NCBI GenBank assembly: GCA_021825035.1
Contig: JAKAIQ010000049.1
Span: 1 to 11,461, forward strand
DNA length: 11,461 nt
Direction: 5' to 3'
Source of the DNA: Deltaproteobacteria bacterium
GTDB taxonomy: Bacteria > Desulfobacterota > GWC2-55-46
Position 1 is the first letter of the stretch. Each line of letters opens with the position of its first letter. Position numbers and translations under genes: made by a program. Positions 1 through 5,091 of this stretch are shown piece by piece. A model generated the notes under the pieces. It did no database searches, was not told the DNA's origin, and worked only from the letters and a program-made list of their open reading frames with translations.

Positions 1-204
1 ATCTTCAGGATGCAGGCGGCCTTTCAGAAGCATACGGATAACGCCGTCTCAAAGACCATAAACCTGCCGGAAGGCGCCGCGCCGGAAGACGTGAAAAAGG
101 CGTATCTTCTGGCCTATAAGCTCGGTTGCAAGGGGGTTACGGTCTACAGGACCGGTACGCGGGCGGAACAGGTACTTACCTGCAAAAGCCCTCTTTACTG
201 TTGA
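1..204 (+). CDS. nrdJ: Adenosylcobalamin-dependent (class II) ribonucleotide reductase, C-terminal end only
   Basis: The frame is open from base 1 and ends at TGA 202-204, giving the last 67 residues of a larger protein that begins outside the window. Class II reductases make deoxynucleotides from ribonucleotides using coenzyme B12. The blocks QKHTDNAVSKTINLP and AYKLGCKGVTVYR are the hallmark end of the NrdJ barrel, recognised by family resemblance. The chain closes with two cysteines seven residues apart (C-K-S-P-L-Y-C), fitting the mobile C-terminal pair that re-reduces the active site. The tail after the VYR block looks shorter than in many NrdJ proteins, which often carry a longer Cys-containing extension, so mild truncation is possible. 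No promoter can be judged because the start is missing. Confidence 0.87.
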   Translation: MFRMQAAFQKHTDNAVSKTINLPEGAAPEDVKKAYLLAYKLGCKGVTVYRTGTRAEQVLTCKSPLYC

Positions 205-248
205 AAGGCTTGGACAAGGCCGTTGAAATCTGGTAATAAAGTGGTGCA

Positions 249-282
249 GGCCGCCGGGCTTATGGATGGCGGTCCGGCGGCC
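249..282. other. GC-rich stem-loop between nrdJ and rpe
   Basis: GGCCGCCGG (249-257) and CCGGCGGCC (274-282) form a perfect 9-bp stem around a 16-nt loop, 45 bases after the nrdJ stop. No T-run follows, so it is not a standard intrinsic terminator. It may mark the nrdJ 3' end or help a Rho-type stop. A smaller hairpin, ACCGC-CAA-GCGGT (306-318), follows and is trailed by ATTTT; it could be a weak terminator. Confidence 0.3.
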
Positions 283-341
283 GCGCGACGGATAAAGTCG
301 AAAGAACCGCCAAGCGGTATTTTGCGGGTCTCCATATAATC

Positions 342-1010
342 ATGATAAAAATATCTCCATCCATATTATCCGCCGATTTCGCGAGGCTCGCCGACGAGAT
401 CAGGCTGATAGAGGATTTTGCGGATTACGTCCACGTTGACGTAATGGACGGGCATTTCGTGCCCAATATAACCATCGGCCCTCCGGTAGTGGAGGCGGTT
501 CGGCGGGTCACCCGGCTTCCGCTTGACGTTCACCTCATGATCGAGGAGCCGGAAAGGTTCGTCGAAAGTTTTGCCAGGGCCGGAAGCGACATCATAACAG
601 TTCACGCGGAAGCGACGAGGCACCTCAACAGGGTCGTCGAATCCATAAAGGAGCTTGGCCGGAAAGCCGGCGTCTCCATAAACCCGGCGACTCCGGTAAA
701 TGTGCTTGAAGACATCATGGGCGACGTTGATTTCATCCTGATCATGTCCGTAAACCCCGGCTGGGGCGGCCAGAGTTTCATACCCGGAAGCCTGAAAAAA
801 ATCTCCGCGGTAAGAAGGATGATAGAGGAGTCCGGCAGGCCCGTCGAGCTTGAGGTCGATGGCGGGATCAAGGTAAACAACATAAAAGAGCCGTTCGACG
901 CCGGAGCCGGCGTTTTCGTATCCGGCTCCGGCGTATTCGGCACGAAGGATTACGGCGCCACTATCATCGAGATGAAGAACCGCTGCCTCCCGGATCGGGA
1001 ACCTCGCTGA
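342..1010 (+). CDS. rpe: Ribulose-phosphate 3-epimerase
   Basis: 222 residues, the normal full length for this TIM-barrel enzyme, which interconverts ribulose 5-phosphate and xylulose 5-phosphate in the cytoplasmic pentose phosphate pathway. Visible family motifs are the start ISPSILSADF (4-13), VHVDVMDGHFVPN (30-42) with metal/catalytic candidates H31 and D33, DVHLM with H64, the phosphate-gripping segment SVNPGWGGQ (136-144), EVDGGI with D173, and GSGVFG near the end. All expected catalytic positions are present, so it should be active. The ATG at 342 starts the conserved N-terminus, although no strong ribosome binding site precedes it. It stands alone between nrdJ and the convergent slp gene. 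The 114-base gap to slp holds no clear terminator. Confidence 0.96.
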   Translation: MIKISPSILSADFARLADEIRLIEDFADYVHVDVMDGHFVPNITIGPPVVEAVRRVTRLPLDVHLMIEEPERFVESFARAGSDIITVHAEATRHLNRVVESIKELGRKAGVSINPATPVNVLEDIMGDVDFILIMSVNPGWGGQSFIPGSLKKISAVRRMIEESGRPVELEVDGGIKVNNIKEPFDAGAGVFVSGSGVFGTKDYGATIIEMKNRCLPDREPR

Positions 1011-1124
1011 TCTATCCGGGGCATGCCGCATCGAGTTTTGAGCCACATCCTGACGCTCTCCCGAAAGAACGCATCGGAACCCCGTGGCCATTCTCAAAGA
1101 ACAAGACGCTCCTCCGTACGCGCT

Positions 1125-1628
1125 TCAATAGCCCTGTATGACGCCCACGCCTATCCCGACGCCGACCGGCGGGTACGCATACTCCTCCATGCGCCACAGA
1201 TAGTCCTTCTCAGGCTTTATCACAGGGTAATTGTAGGCCATATTGTTGACTTTCCCGGCCCTCACGCCCTCGACCGTGCCTACGGCCGTTATTTTCCGTC
1301 CCGCGCCGTAGATGGCCGGGTCTTTGAAGCCCCTGTAATCGAGGATGAACCTTCCAGCCGACTTCTCTGCGTCAACCGGTTTGAGCCTGTAGCCGAGAGG
1401 CATCTCAAGCACTTCTATCTCGGTGCGGTCTTTGAGGTTTTTAGCGCTTATTATCTCCCCGCCCACGAGGACGGTCTTGCCCGTAAATTCGGCCGGGTTT
1501 TTAACCAACTCCGCAAAGGTTATCTTTCTGTCGGCCGTATCAAGGACTTTTTGCGATATCACCGGGGCGCATCCGGAAAGCGCCATTAGCGCTGAAGCGG
1601 CCAGTATCGCTGTCATGCGTTTGCTCAC
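1125..1628 (-). CDS. slp: Slp-family outer-membrane lipoprotein
   Basis: 167 residues from a GTG start at 1626-1628. That start is preferred over the upstream ATG at 1670 because GGAGG lies six bases before it and it yields a normal lipoprotein signal. The N-terminus has Lys/Arg, a hydrophobic run AILAASALMAL, then the lipobox L-S-G-C, so the mature protein should begin at that Cys and be lipid-anchored. The body resembles Slp proteins (starvation-inducible outer-membrane lipoproteins): a stretch reading FAELVKNPAEFTGKTVLVGGEI, then RFILDYRGF and ITAVGTVEGVRAGK, suggesting a small beta-barrel fold. Slp proteins are known as envelope-stress lipoproteins of unclear molecular function. The C-terminus is Gly/Val-rich (VGVGIGVGVI). 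It diverges from the phosphoesterase gene and converges with rpe. Confidence 0.85.
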   Translation of the reverse strand: MSKRMTAILAASALMALSGCAPVISQKVLDTADRKITFAELVKNPAEFTGKTVLVGGEIISAKNLKDRTEIEVLEMPLGYRLKPVDAEKSAGRFILDYRGFKDPAIYGAGRKITAVGTVEGVRAGKVNNMAYNYPVIKPEKDYLWRMEEYAYPPVGVGIGVGVIQGY

Positions 1629-1694
1629 GTTGCACCTCCGAAGATTCAGGCATATGGAAAAAAGCTTCATTCCGGCTATTGTTATATAATTATA

Positions 1695-1722
1695 AAGATA
1701 ACAGGTTATAATAGCCTGTCAA
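1695..1722 (-). promoter_or_regulatory. Candidate sigma-70 promoter for slp
   Basis: On the minus strand a perfect TTGACA (complement of 1717-1722) is followed after 16 bases by TATCTT (complement of 1695-1700). A better-matching TATAAT (complement of 1689-1694) lies further on but at an unusual 22-base spacing. The -35 overlaps one arm of the 19-bp near-palindrome. Confidence 0.45.
1701..1719. promoter_or_regulatory. 19-bp near-palindrome, candidate operator between slp and the phosphoesterase gene
   Basis: ACAGGTTATAATAGCCTGT has 5-bp perfect arms (ACAGG/CCTGT) plus inner pairs, with one mismatch. It contains the only good -10 box (TATAAT, 1707-1712) for the plus-strand phosphoesterase gene and touches the -35 of slp on the other strand. 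A protein bound here could control both divergent genes. The regulator is unknown. Confidence 0.4.
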
Positions 1723-1741
1723 CAGGGCAGGGAGGTTCGTC

Positions 1742-2116
1742 ATGCTGAAAAAGCCGCGCTTTGTCGTACACAGGCACGCAGCCTCGCACCTTCATTACGA
1801 CTTCAGGCTTGAGGCCGAAGGCGTTCTTAAAAGCTGGGCTGTGCCGAAGGGCGTTCCGCAGACGCCGGGGGTCAGAAGGCTCGCCGTGGCCGTCCCGGAC
1901 CATGCCCTTGATTACATAGACTTTACCGGCGTAATCCCGGAAGGGGAGTACGGCGCCGGAGAAGTGGAGATATGGGATAAAGGGAGCTACGAGGTCGAAT
2001 CGTGGAAAAAGGACAAGATAGTCTTCAGGCTCGATGGCAACAAGACGAAAGGCTCCTATGCGCTCGTCCACATGAAAGACAGGAACTGGCTTTTCTTGAA
2101 GCTCAAGAAGGACTGA
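1742..2116 (+). CDS. Stand-alone DNA ligase D-type 3'-phosphoesterase
   Basis: 124 residues, matching only the phosphoesterase (PE) module of LigD, the bacterial end-joining ligase; no ligase or polymerase module is present. PE enzymes trim 3'-phosphates and 3'-ribonucleotides from damaged DNA ends so that they can be sealed. The catalytic set is fully visible with the spacing known from Pseudomonas LigD: H12, H18, D20 and R22 in RHAASHLHYDFRLE, and H54 in PDHALDY. LKSWAVPKG (29-37) and IPEGEYGAG are further signatures. ATG 1742 is supported by GGGAGG six bases upstream. It is transcribed alone, divergent from slp and convergent with udp. Stand-alone PE proteins are known in bacteria and archaea. 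No Ku or ligase gene is seen in the window. Confidence 0.93.
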   Translation: MLKKPRFVVHRHAASHLHYDFRLEAEGVLKSWAVPKGVPQTPGVRRLAVAVPDHALDYIDFTGVIPEGEYGAGEVEIWDKGSYEVESWKKDKIVFRLDGNKTKGSYALVHMKDRNWLFLKLKKD

Positions 2117-2132
2117 GCGGCCGCAGAGGCCC

Positions 2133-2159
2133 TTAAAATAAGGCGGCGCAGGTCCCGCC
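2133..2159 (-). terminator. Candidate intrinsic terminator of the dsrE2-tusA-udp operon
   Basis: Read on the minus strand, GGCGG and CCGCC form a 5-bp GC stem with an 8-base loop (2142-2159), followed by TTATTTTAA. It lies about 35 bases after the udp stop, at the operon end. The stem is short, so efficiency is uncertain. Confidence 0.45.
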
Positions 2160-2193
2160 GAGGCTCTTTTCAGGACGTCGTGTTCCGCTGACG

Positions 2194-2979
2194 TCAACAG
2201 AGGCCTTTCGGGGATATCAGGGATTCCACGGCGCAGACAGCCGCCTTCACGGCGTTTTCCGTTCCTTGCCTCAGAGCCTTTTCCGTGATCTTTCCGGCTC
2301 CGGCGCGGTTTACTATACCCGTGATGCAACCGCCCATGAGGCCCATCGAGGCCGTAAGGGTAAGGACAACCGATGATTCCATTTCATAGTTCAGGACATT
2401 GAGCCTCAGCCATTCCTCCCTCGTGCCCTGAAGGCTCTTTATGACGTATTTCCTGTAAGAGTCCTTCCTTTCCTCGCCCGGATAAAATGTGCCGGATGAA
2501 GCCGTTATGCCTGCGTGATGCCTTACCCCTGCCTTGACTGCGCCATTAATTAGCGCCGCGACGATTTCGTGGTGCGCTACCGCCGGGTACTCGATCGGGG
2601 CATAGTGGGTGGAGGCGCCGTCAAGCCGGACGGCTCCCGTCGTTATCACGCAGTCTCCGATGCCTATGTGCGTCTGGATGGCGCCGGCGGTGCCGACCCT
2701 GATGAATGTCTTTATCCCGAGCTGCGCGAGCTCGTCGATGGCTATCGATGCCGAAGGCCCGCCGATGCCGGTGGAGGTTATGAGGACATTCGCGCCGTTG
2801 GTTCTTGCAAGGATCGTCCTGAACTCCCTTCTGAAGGCGAGCTCTTTCGCGTCCGAGCCTGACTTGCCGGCCATGAAGGCGGCGATCGTCTCAACGCGCG
2901 CCGGATCGCCTGGAAGAAGCGCAATGCGCGCCCCTTCGATCTTCTTTCGATTGAGGTCGAGGTGATAGACGTTGGCCAC
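2194..2979 (-). CDS. udp: Uridine phosphorylase-type nucleoside phosphorylase
   Basis: 261 residues of the NP-I nucleoside phosphorylase family, which splits nucleosides with phosphate into base and ribose 1-phosphate in the cytoplasm. It follows E. coli Udp closely: LPGDPARVE (phosphate site, 22-30), STGIGGPSASIA (69-80), RVGTAGAIQ (94-102) and NYEMES (197-202, ribose-binding Glu-Met-Glu). In the base-binding loop the E. coli motif FYPGQER, whose Gln166 and Arg168 hold uracil, reads FYPGEER here (165-171): the Arg is kept but the Gln is Glu169. This could change base preference, so the uridine label is tentative. The start is GTG (2977-2979) with no good ribosome binding site, eight bases after the tusA stop, so translation is probably coupled to tusA. 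It is the last gene of the operon. Confidence 0.88.
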   Translation of the reverse strand: MANVYHLDLNRKKIEGARIALLPGDPARVETIAAFMAGKSGSDAKELAFRREFRTILARTNGANVLITSTGIGGPSASIAIDELAQLGIKTFIRVGTAGAIQTHIGIGDCVITTGAVRLDGASTHYAPIEYPAVAHHEIVAALINGAVKAGVRHHAGITASSGTFYPGEERKDSYRKYVIKSLQGTREEWLRLNVLNYEMESSVVLTLTASMGLMGGCITGIVNRAGAGKITEKALRQGTENAVKAAVCAVESLISPKGLC

Positions 2980-2987
2980 GGAAGGGC

Positions 2988-3227
2988 TTAAGCCTTTTTA
3001 AGGTATATCTTTATGGTTTTGCCGTCCTCTTCCATGCCGAGGAGTTCGTTGCCCGTGGATTGGGCCCAGACAGGGAGGTCTCTTTTCGATACTGGGTCGT
3101 CGGTTAAGACCTCGATTATCTGGCCCGGCTCCATCTGCTCGAGCGCGAGGGCCGTTTTGACGGACGGCATCGGGCAGCACAGGCCTCTGGCGTCGAGGGT
3201 CCTGTCCGCGGCAAATTGATTCGTCAT
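2988..3227 (-). CDS. tusA: TusA/SirA-family sulfur carrier protein
   Basis: 79 residues from ATG 3225-3227, chosen over an in-frame ATG six codons earlier (3245) because AAGGA sits at the right distance before it. TusA-like proteins carry sulfane sulfur as a cysteine persulfide, for tRNA thiolation, cofactor synthesis or dissimilatory sulfur metabolism. The signature LDARGLCCPMP (11-21) is intact, with C18 of the C-P-x-P motif as the expected carrier and an additional Cys at 17. Length and the predicted beta-alpha-beta-alpha layout fit the family. Its position between dsrE2 and udp favours a role in sulfur trafficking rather than the E. coli SirA context. Which sulfur pathway it serves cannot be read from the window. 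Confidence 0.92.
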   Translation of the reverse strand: MTNQFAADRTLDARGLCCPMPSVKTALALEQMEPGQIIEVLTDDPVSKRDLPVWAQSTGNELLGMEEDGKTIKIYLKKA

Positions 3228-3273
3228 GTCATGATCCTTTTCCATGTTATTTGTAGCCCTGGCTTTGCAGGCC

Positions 3274-3768
3274 TCAGATAAACAGATTTATGCCGGTCTC
3301 CTTCGCAATGGACAGATACGTGACCGCTCCGATGACGTCCTGGCATTCGTCAAGGAAATCCTCCTTTTTGAGGCCCATGAGGCTCATGGACATTTCGAAG
3401 GGATAGAACTTTACTCCCATGGCGGACGCGGTCTTTATGAATTCGTGGAGGCTCGGAACCCTTTTTTGCGCCATCATGGCCTTGAGCATCGCCGGACCGG
3501 CGCCGAGCATGTTGAGCTTCGAGAGGGCGAGCTTTTTGGCGTGGCCGTAATTCATGGCGTTCAGCATCTTCTGCATCCAGTTCCGGCCTTTTATGAGGCC
3601 GCCCTCCTTTTTTATGGCATTGAGCCCCCAGAACGTAAAGAATATGTTTACCGCCATGCCCATCGACGCGGCGGCGGTGGCGATGACGAAAGCGGCAAGG
3701 GCTTTATCCATCTCGCCGCTAAAGAGGACTATGGTGACGGAACCCTTTTTTTGGAGCGCTGAATCCAT
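3274..3768 (-). CDS. dsrE2: DsrE2-type (DsrE/DsrF/DrsH-like) sulfurtransferase homologue lacking the signature Cys
   Basis: 164 residues matching the DsrE/DsrF/DrsH-like family often encoded beside TusA, which takes part in sulfane sulfur transfer. Visible marks are the start VTIVLFSGEMDKALAAFVIA (11-30), FFTFWGLN (43-50), the segment KLNMLGAGPAMLKAMM, and EMSMSLMGLKKED near the end. In the relatives I recall, the residue just before the E/Q/T-M-S-M motif is a conserved Cys; here it is Phe124 (YPFEMSM). The only Cys is C142, after the motif. It may be inactive as a sulfur carrier or use C142. Apolar stretches at about 11-50 may be membrane-associated. AGGGAG lies eight bases before ATG 3768. 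First gene of the operon with tusA and udp. Confidence 0.85.
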   Translation of the reverse strand: MDSALQKKGSVTIVLFSGEMDKALAAFVIATAAASMGMAVNIFFTFWGLNAIKKEGGLIKGRNWMQKMLNAMNYGHAKKLALSKLNMLGAGPAMLKAMMAQKRVPSLHEFIKTASAMGVKFYPFEMSMSLMGLKKEDFLDECQDVIGAVTYLSIAKETGINLFI

Positions 3769-3801
3769 GGCCTGCTCTCCCTGCCGAAAAGATCGTTTCT
3801 A

Positions 3802-3820
3802 CTTTAATGATATATTAAAG
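3802..3820. promoter_or_regulatory. Perfect 19-bp palindrome over the dsrE2 promoter
   Basis: CTTTAATGATATATTAAAG has 7-bp perfect arms around a 5-base centre. It covers the -10 box of the candidate dsrE2 promoter, the usual place for a repressor site. ArsR-type persulfide sensors often use such AT-rich palindromes near sulfur genes, but no such regulator gene is in the window. Confidence 0.5.
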
Positions 3821-3836
3821 GGGGGCGGGTCTTCAA
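3807..3836 (-). promoter_or_regulatory. Candidate sigma-70 promoter of dsrE2-tusA-udp
   Basis: On the minus strand TTGAAG (complement of 3831-3836) and TATCAT (complement of 3807-3812) are separated by 18 bases, and the dsrE2 start codon lies about 39 bases beyond the -10. The box matches are 4/6 and 5/6. The palindrome at 3802-3820 overlaps the -10. Confidence 0.42.
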
Positions 3837-3930
3837 GCTGAATTTTGTTTTCTTCTTCGAAAAAAAGCAAAGAAAAAGCGATGGTTAGCGTCAGGGGCGC
3901 AGGAAAAATCCTGTTGTAAGCTATGACATG

Positions 3931-4045
3931 AACCGCCGGTCGCCGCACCGCAAGCGGCGAGAAGAGGAAATGCCTTCCGAAGCCGGGGCAAATCCGGGAA
4001 AGGGCCGCGATCGCCCCGCCACTTTTCAGGAAAGAACCCGGGTCA
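3931..4045 (+). promoter_or_regulatory. Cobalamin-riboswitch-like element, degenerate and without a downstream gene
   Basis: Several core blocks of the cobalamin (B12) riboswitch appear in the right order on the plus strand. They are GCCGGTC (as at the start of the E. coli btuB aptamer), a 6-bp P3-like hairpin CGCCGC/GCGGCG (3941-3959), AAGAGGAA (3962-3969, consensus AAAGGGAA), GCCGGGGCAAATCCGG (3982-3997, consensus CCGGTGCgAATCCGG) and CCCGCCACT (4015-4023, consensus CCCGCCACTGT). Deviations are GGTG to GGGG, ACTGT to ACTTT, about ten extra bases after GGAA, and no recognisable final CAGGA-ACCTGCC block. Downstream plus-strand sequence is the antisense of yeiH, so nothing is left to regulate. 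It may be a decayed remnant. The rest of the gene-free 3769-4047 region holds the dsrE2 promoter and a small CAGGA/TCCTG hairpin (3900-3913). Confidence 0.4.
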
Positions 4046-4047
4046 AA

Positions 4048-5001
4048 TCAATGGATCAGTCCGTTAATGATAGCCGCCAGGGTCAGGCTGCTCACCAGAA
4101 GCCAGAGCATGGCGCCATGAGCCAGCGGCCTCAGGCCGATGTGGCGCAATACGTCCCTGCTCAGTCCGGCGCCGATGAGGAACAGAGTCATGACAAGGCC
4201 CTGTTTTGCGGCTGCCGCCAATGTCCTCCATAGCCCTCCGAACTGCGGAAAAAGAGAGCTGAGCGCGGCGGCGGCCATGAAGCCGACGATGAAGGCGGGT
4301 AGTTTGGCCCTTTTCGCCGACCCCGTGAACCATGCTATCGCCATGGCTATCGGGGCTACCCAGACGGCGCGGGACAGCTTGACCACGGTTCCGACCCTTA
4401 GCGCCTCGGTTCCATAGGCCGCCGCCGCGCCGACGACGCTGCTCGTGTCGTGAATGGCGAGCCCGGCCCAGACCCCGAAGTCATGCTGGCTCAGCTTCAG
4501 GATGTGACCGATTGCCGGGAACAATATAAGCGCCGCGGAGTTCAGCGTGAAAACAGTAGCCAGGGCAATTGCGGTTTCGTCAGTTCCGGCCCTGATGACG
4601 GGCGCGAGGGCCGCGATCGCGCTTCCGCCGCAAATGGCGGTGCCGAAGGAGATTAGCGATGAAATGTTCGGCCTGGTCTTCAAAAGCGACCCGAGGGCCT
4701 TGCCTGCGAGCAGGGTCAATGAGATGCCGACGGCGGTATATATGGCCGAGCTTTTCCCGACATGAAGGACTTCGCCGAGGCTGAGCCCGAAGCCGAGCAA
4801 GGCCACGGAGAGCTGCAGCAGCCTTACGCTCCAGAACGAGGATCTTTCCGGCCAGGGATTGCCGAGCAGCAGGCTGAAGAGGATCCCGGCGGCCAGCGCC
4901 TCCGCCGTGCCTGTTCCGGGCAGGGCGCAAAGCGCGAACAGCAGCAGGAAAAACGCCTTTTTGAGGCTATCGCGGGCGATGACGCCTCCTCCATGTTCCA
5001 T
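4048..5001 (-). CDS. yeiH: YeiH-family (UPF0324) putative sulfate/sulfite exporter
   Basis: 317 residues, almost wholly hydrophobic, with about nine to ten membrane helices in the inner membrane. The signature around SFGTAICGGSAIAAL (118-132) matches the SICGAAAV block of E. coli YeiH, and the C-terminal layout agrees. Family members are annotated as putative sulfate exporters, and some are linked to sulfite or taurine degradation; the substrate here is inferred only. The frame stays open far upstream, but that part overlaps the LysR gene antisense and is not protein-like, so the first ATG after the intergenic region (4999-5001) is taken. No ribosome binding site precedes it; GGAGGAGG lies just after it, so the true start could be a rare codon slightly further in. 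Divergent from the LysR gene, its probable regulator. Confidence 0.85.
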   Translation of the reverse strand: MEHGGGVIARDSLKKAFFLLLFALCALPGTGTAEALAAGILFSLLLGNPWPERSSFWSVRLLQLSVALLGFGLSLGEVLHVGKSSAIYTAVGISLTLLAGKALGSLLKTRPNISSLISFGTAICGGSAIAALAPVIRAGTDETAIALATVFTLNSAALILFPAIGHILKLSQHDFGVWAGLAIHDTSSVVGAAAAYGTEALRVGTVVKLSRAVWVAPIAMAIAWFTGSAKRAKLPAFIVGFMAAAALSSLFPQFGGLWRTLAAAAKQGLVMTLFLIGAGLSRDVLRHIGLRPLAHGAMLWLLVSSLTLAAIINGLIH

Positions 5002-5040
5002 GTTGCGAATGTATCGGAAATGATGTATAAATAAAAACAA

Positions 5041-5055
5041 ATAATTTTTAATTAT
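5041..5055. promoter_or_regulatory. AT-rich inverted repeat, candidate LysR box
   Basis: ATAATTTTTAATTAT has 5-bp arms around 5 bases; flanking CAA and TTG extend the symmetry with one extra base. It lies midway between the divergent yeiH and LysR genes, where LysR proteins usually bind T-N11-A sites. Confidence 0.4.
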
Positions 5056-5058
5056 TGG

Positions 5059-5073
5059 ATAAGTTTTACTTAT
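5059..5073. promoter_or_regulatory. Second inverted repeat near the LysR gene start, candidate autoregulatory site
   Basis: ATAAGTTTTACTTAT has perfect 6-bp arms around TTT. It lies 19 bases before the LysR start codon and abuts a possible -10 box TATATA (5071-5076), a position suited to self-repression. Neither divergent gene has a good -35 box, as expected of activator-dependent promoters. Confidence 0.4.
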
Positions 5074-5091
5074 ATACAAAGGAGAGGCGGT

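Noticed and set aside
335..340. Perfect TATAAT directly before the rpe start codon.
   Set aside because: A -10 box two bases before ATG would start transcription inside the gene, and no -35 box fits.
366..1097. Open minus-strand frame of 243 codons opposite rpe.
   Set aside because: It is antisense to a clear epimerase gene, with no family features and no ribosome binding site.
1023..1589. Open plus-strand frame of 188 codons opposite slp.
   Set aside because: The minus-strand frame has a lipobox, Shine-Dalgarno and family match; the plus-strand product does not resemble a protein family.
3928..4233. Plus-strand frame of 101 codons over the riboswitch-like element and the end of yeiH.
   Set aside because: Composition (Arg/Glu/Gln/Pro-rich, no structure) and overlap with yeiH argue against a gene; the start codon has no ribosome binding site.
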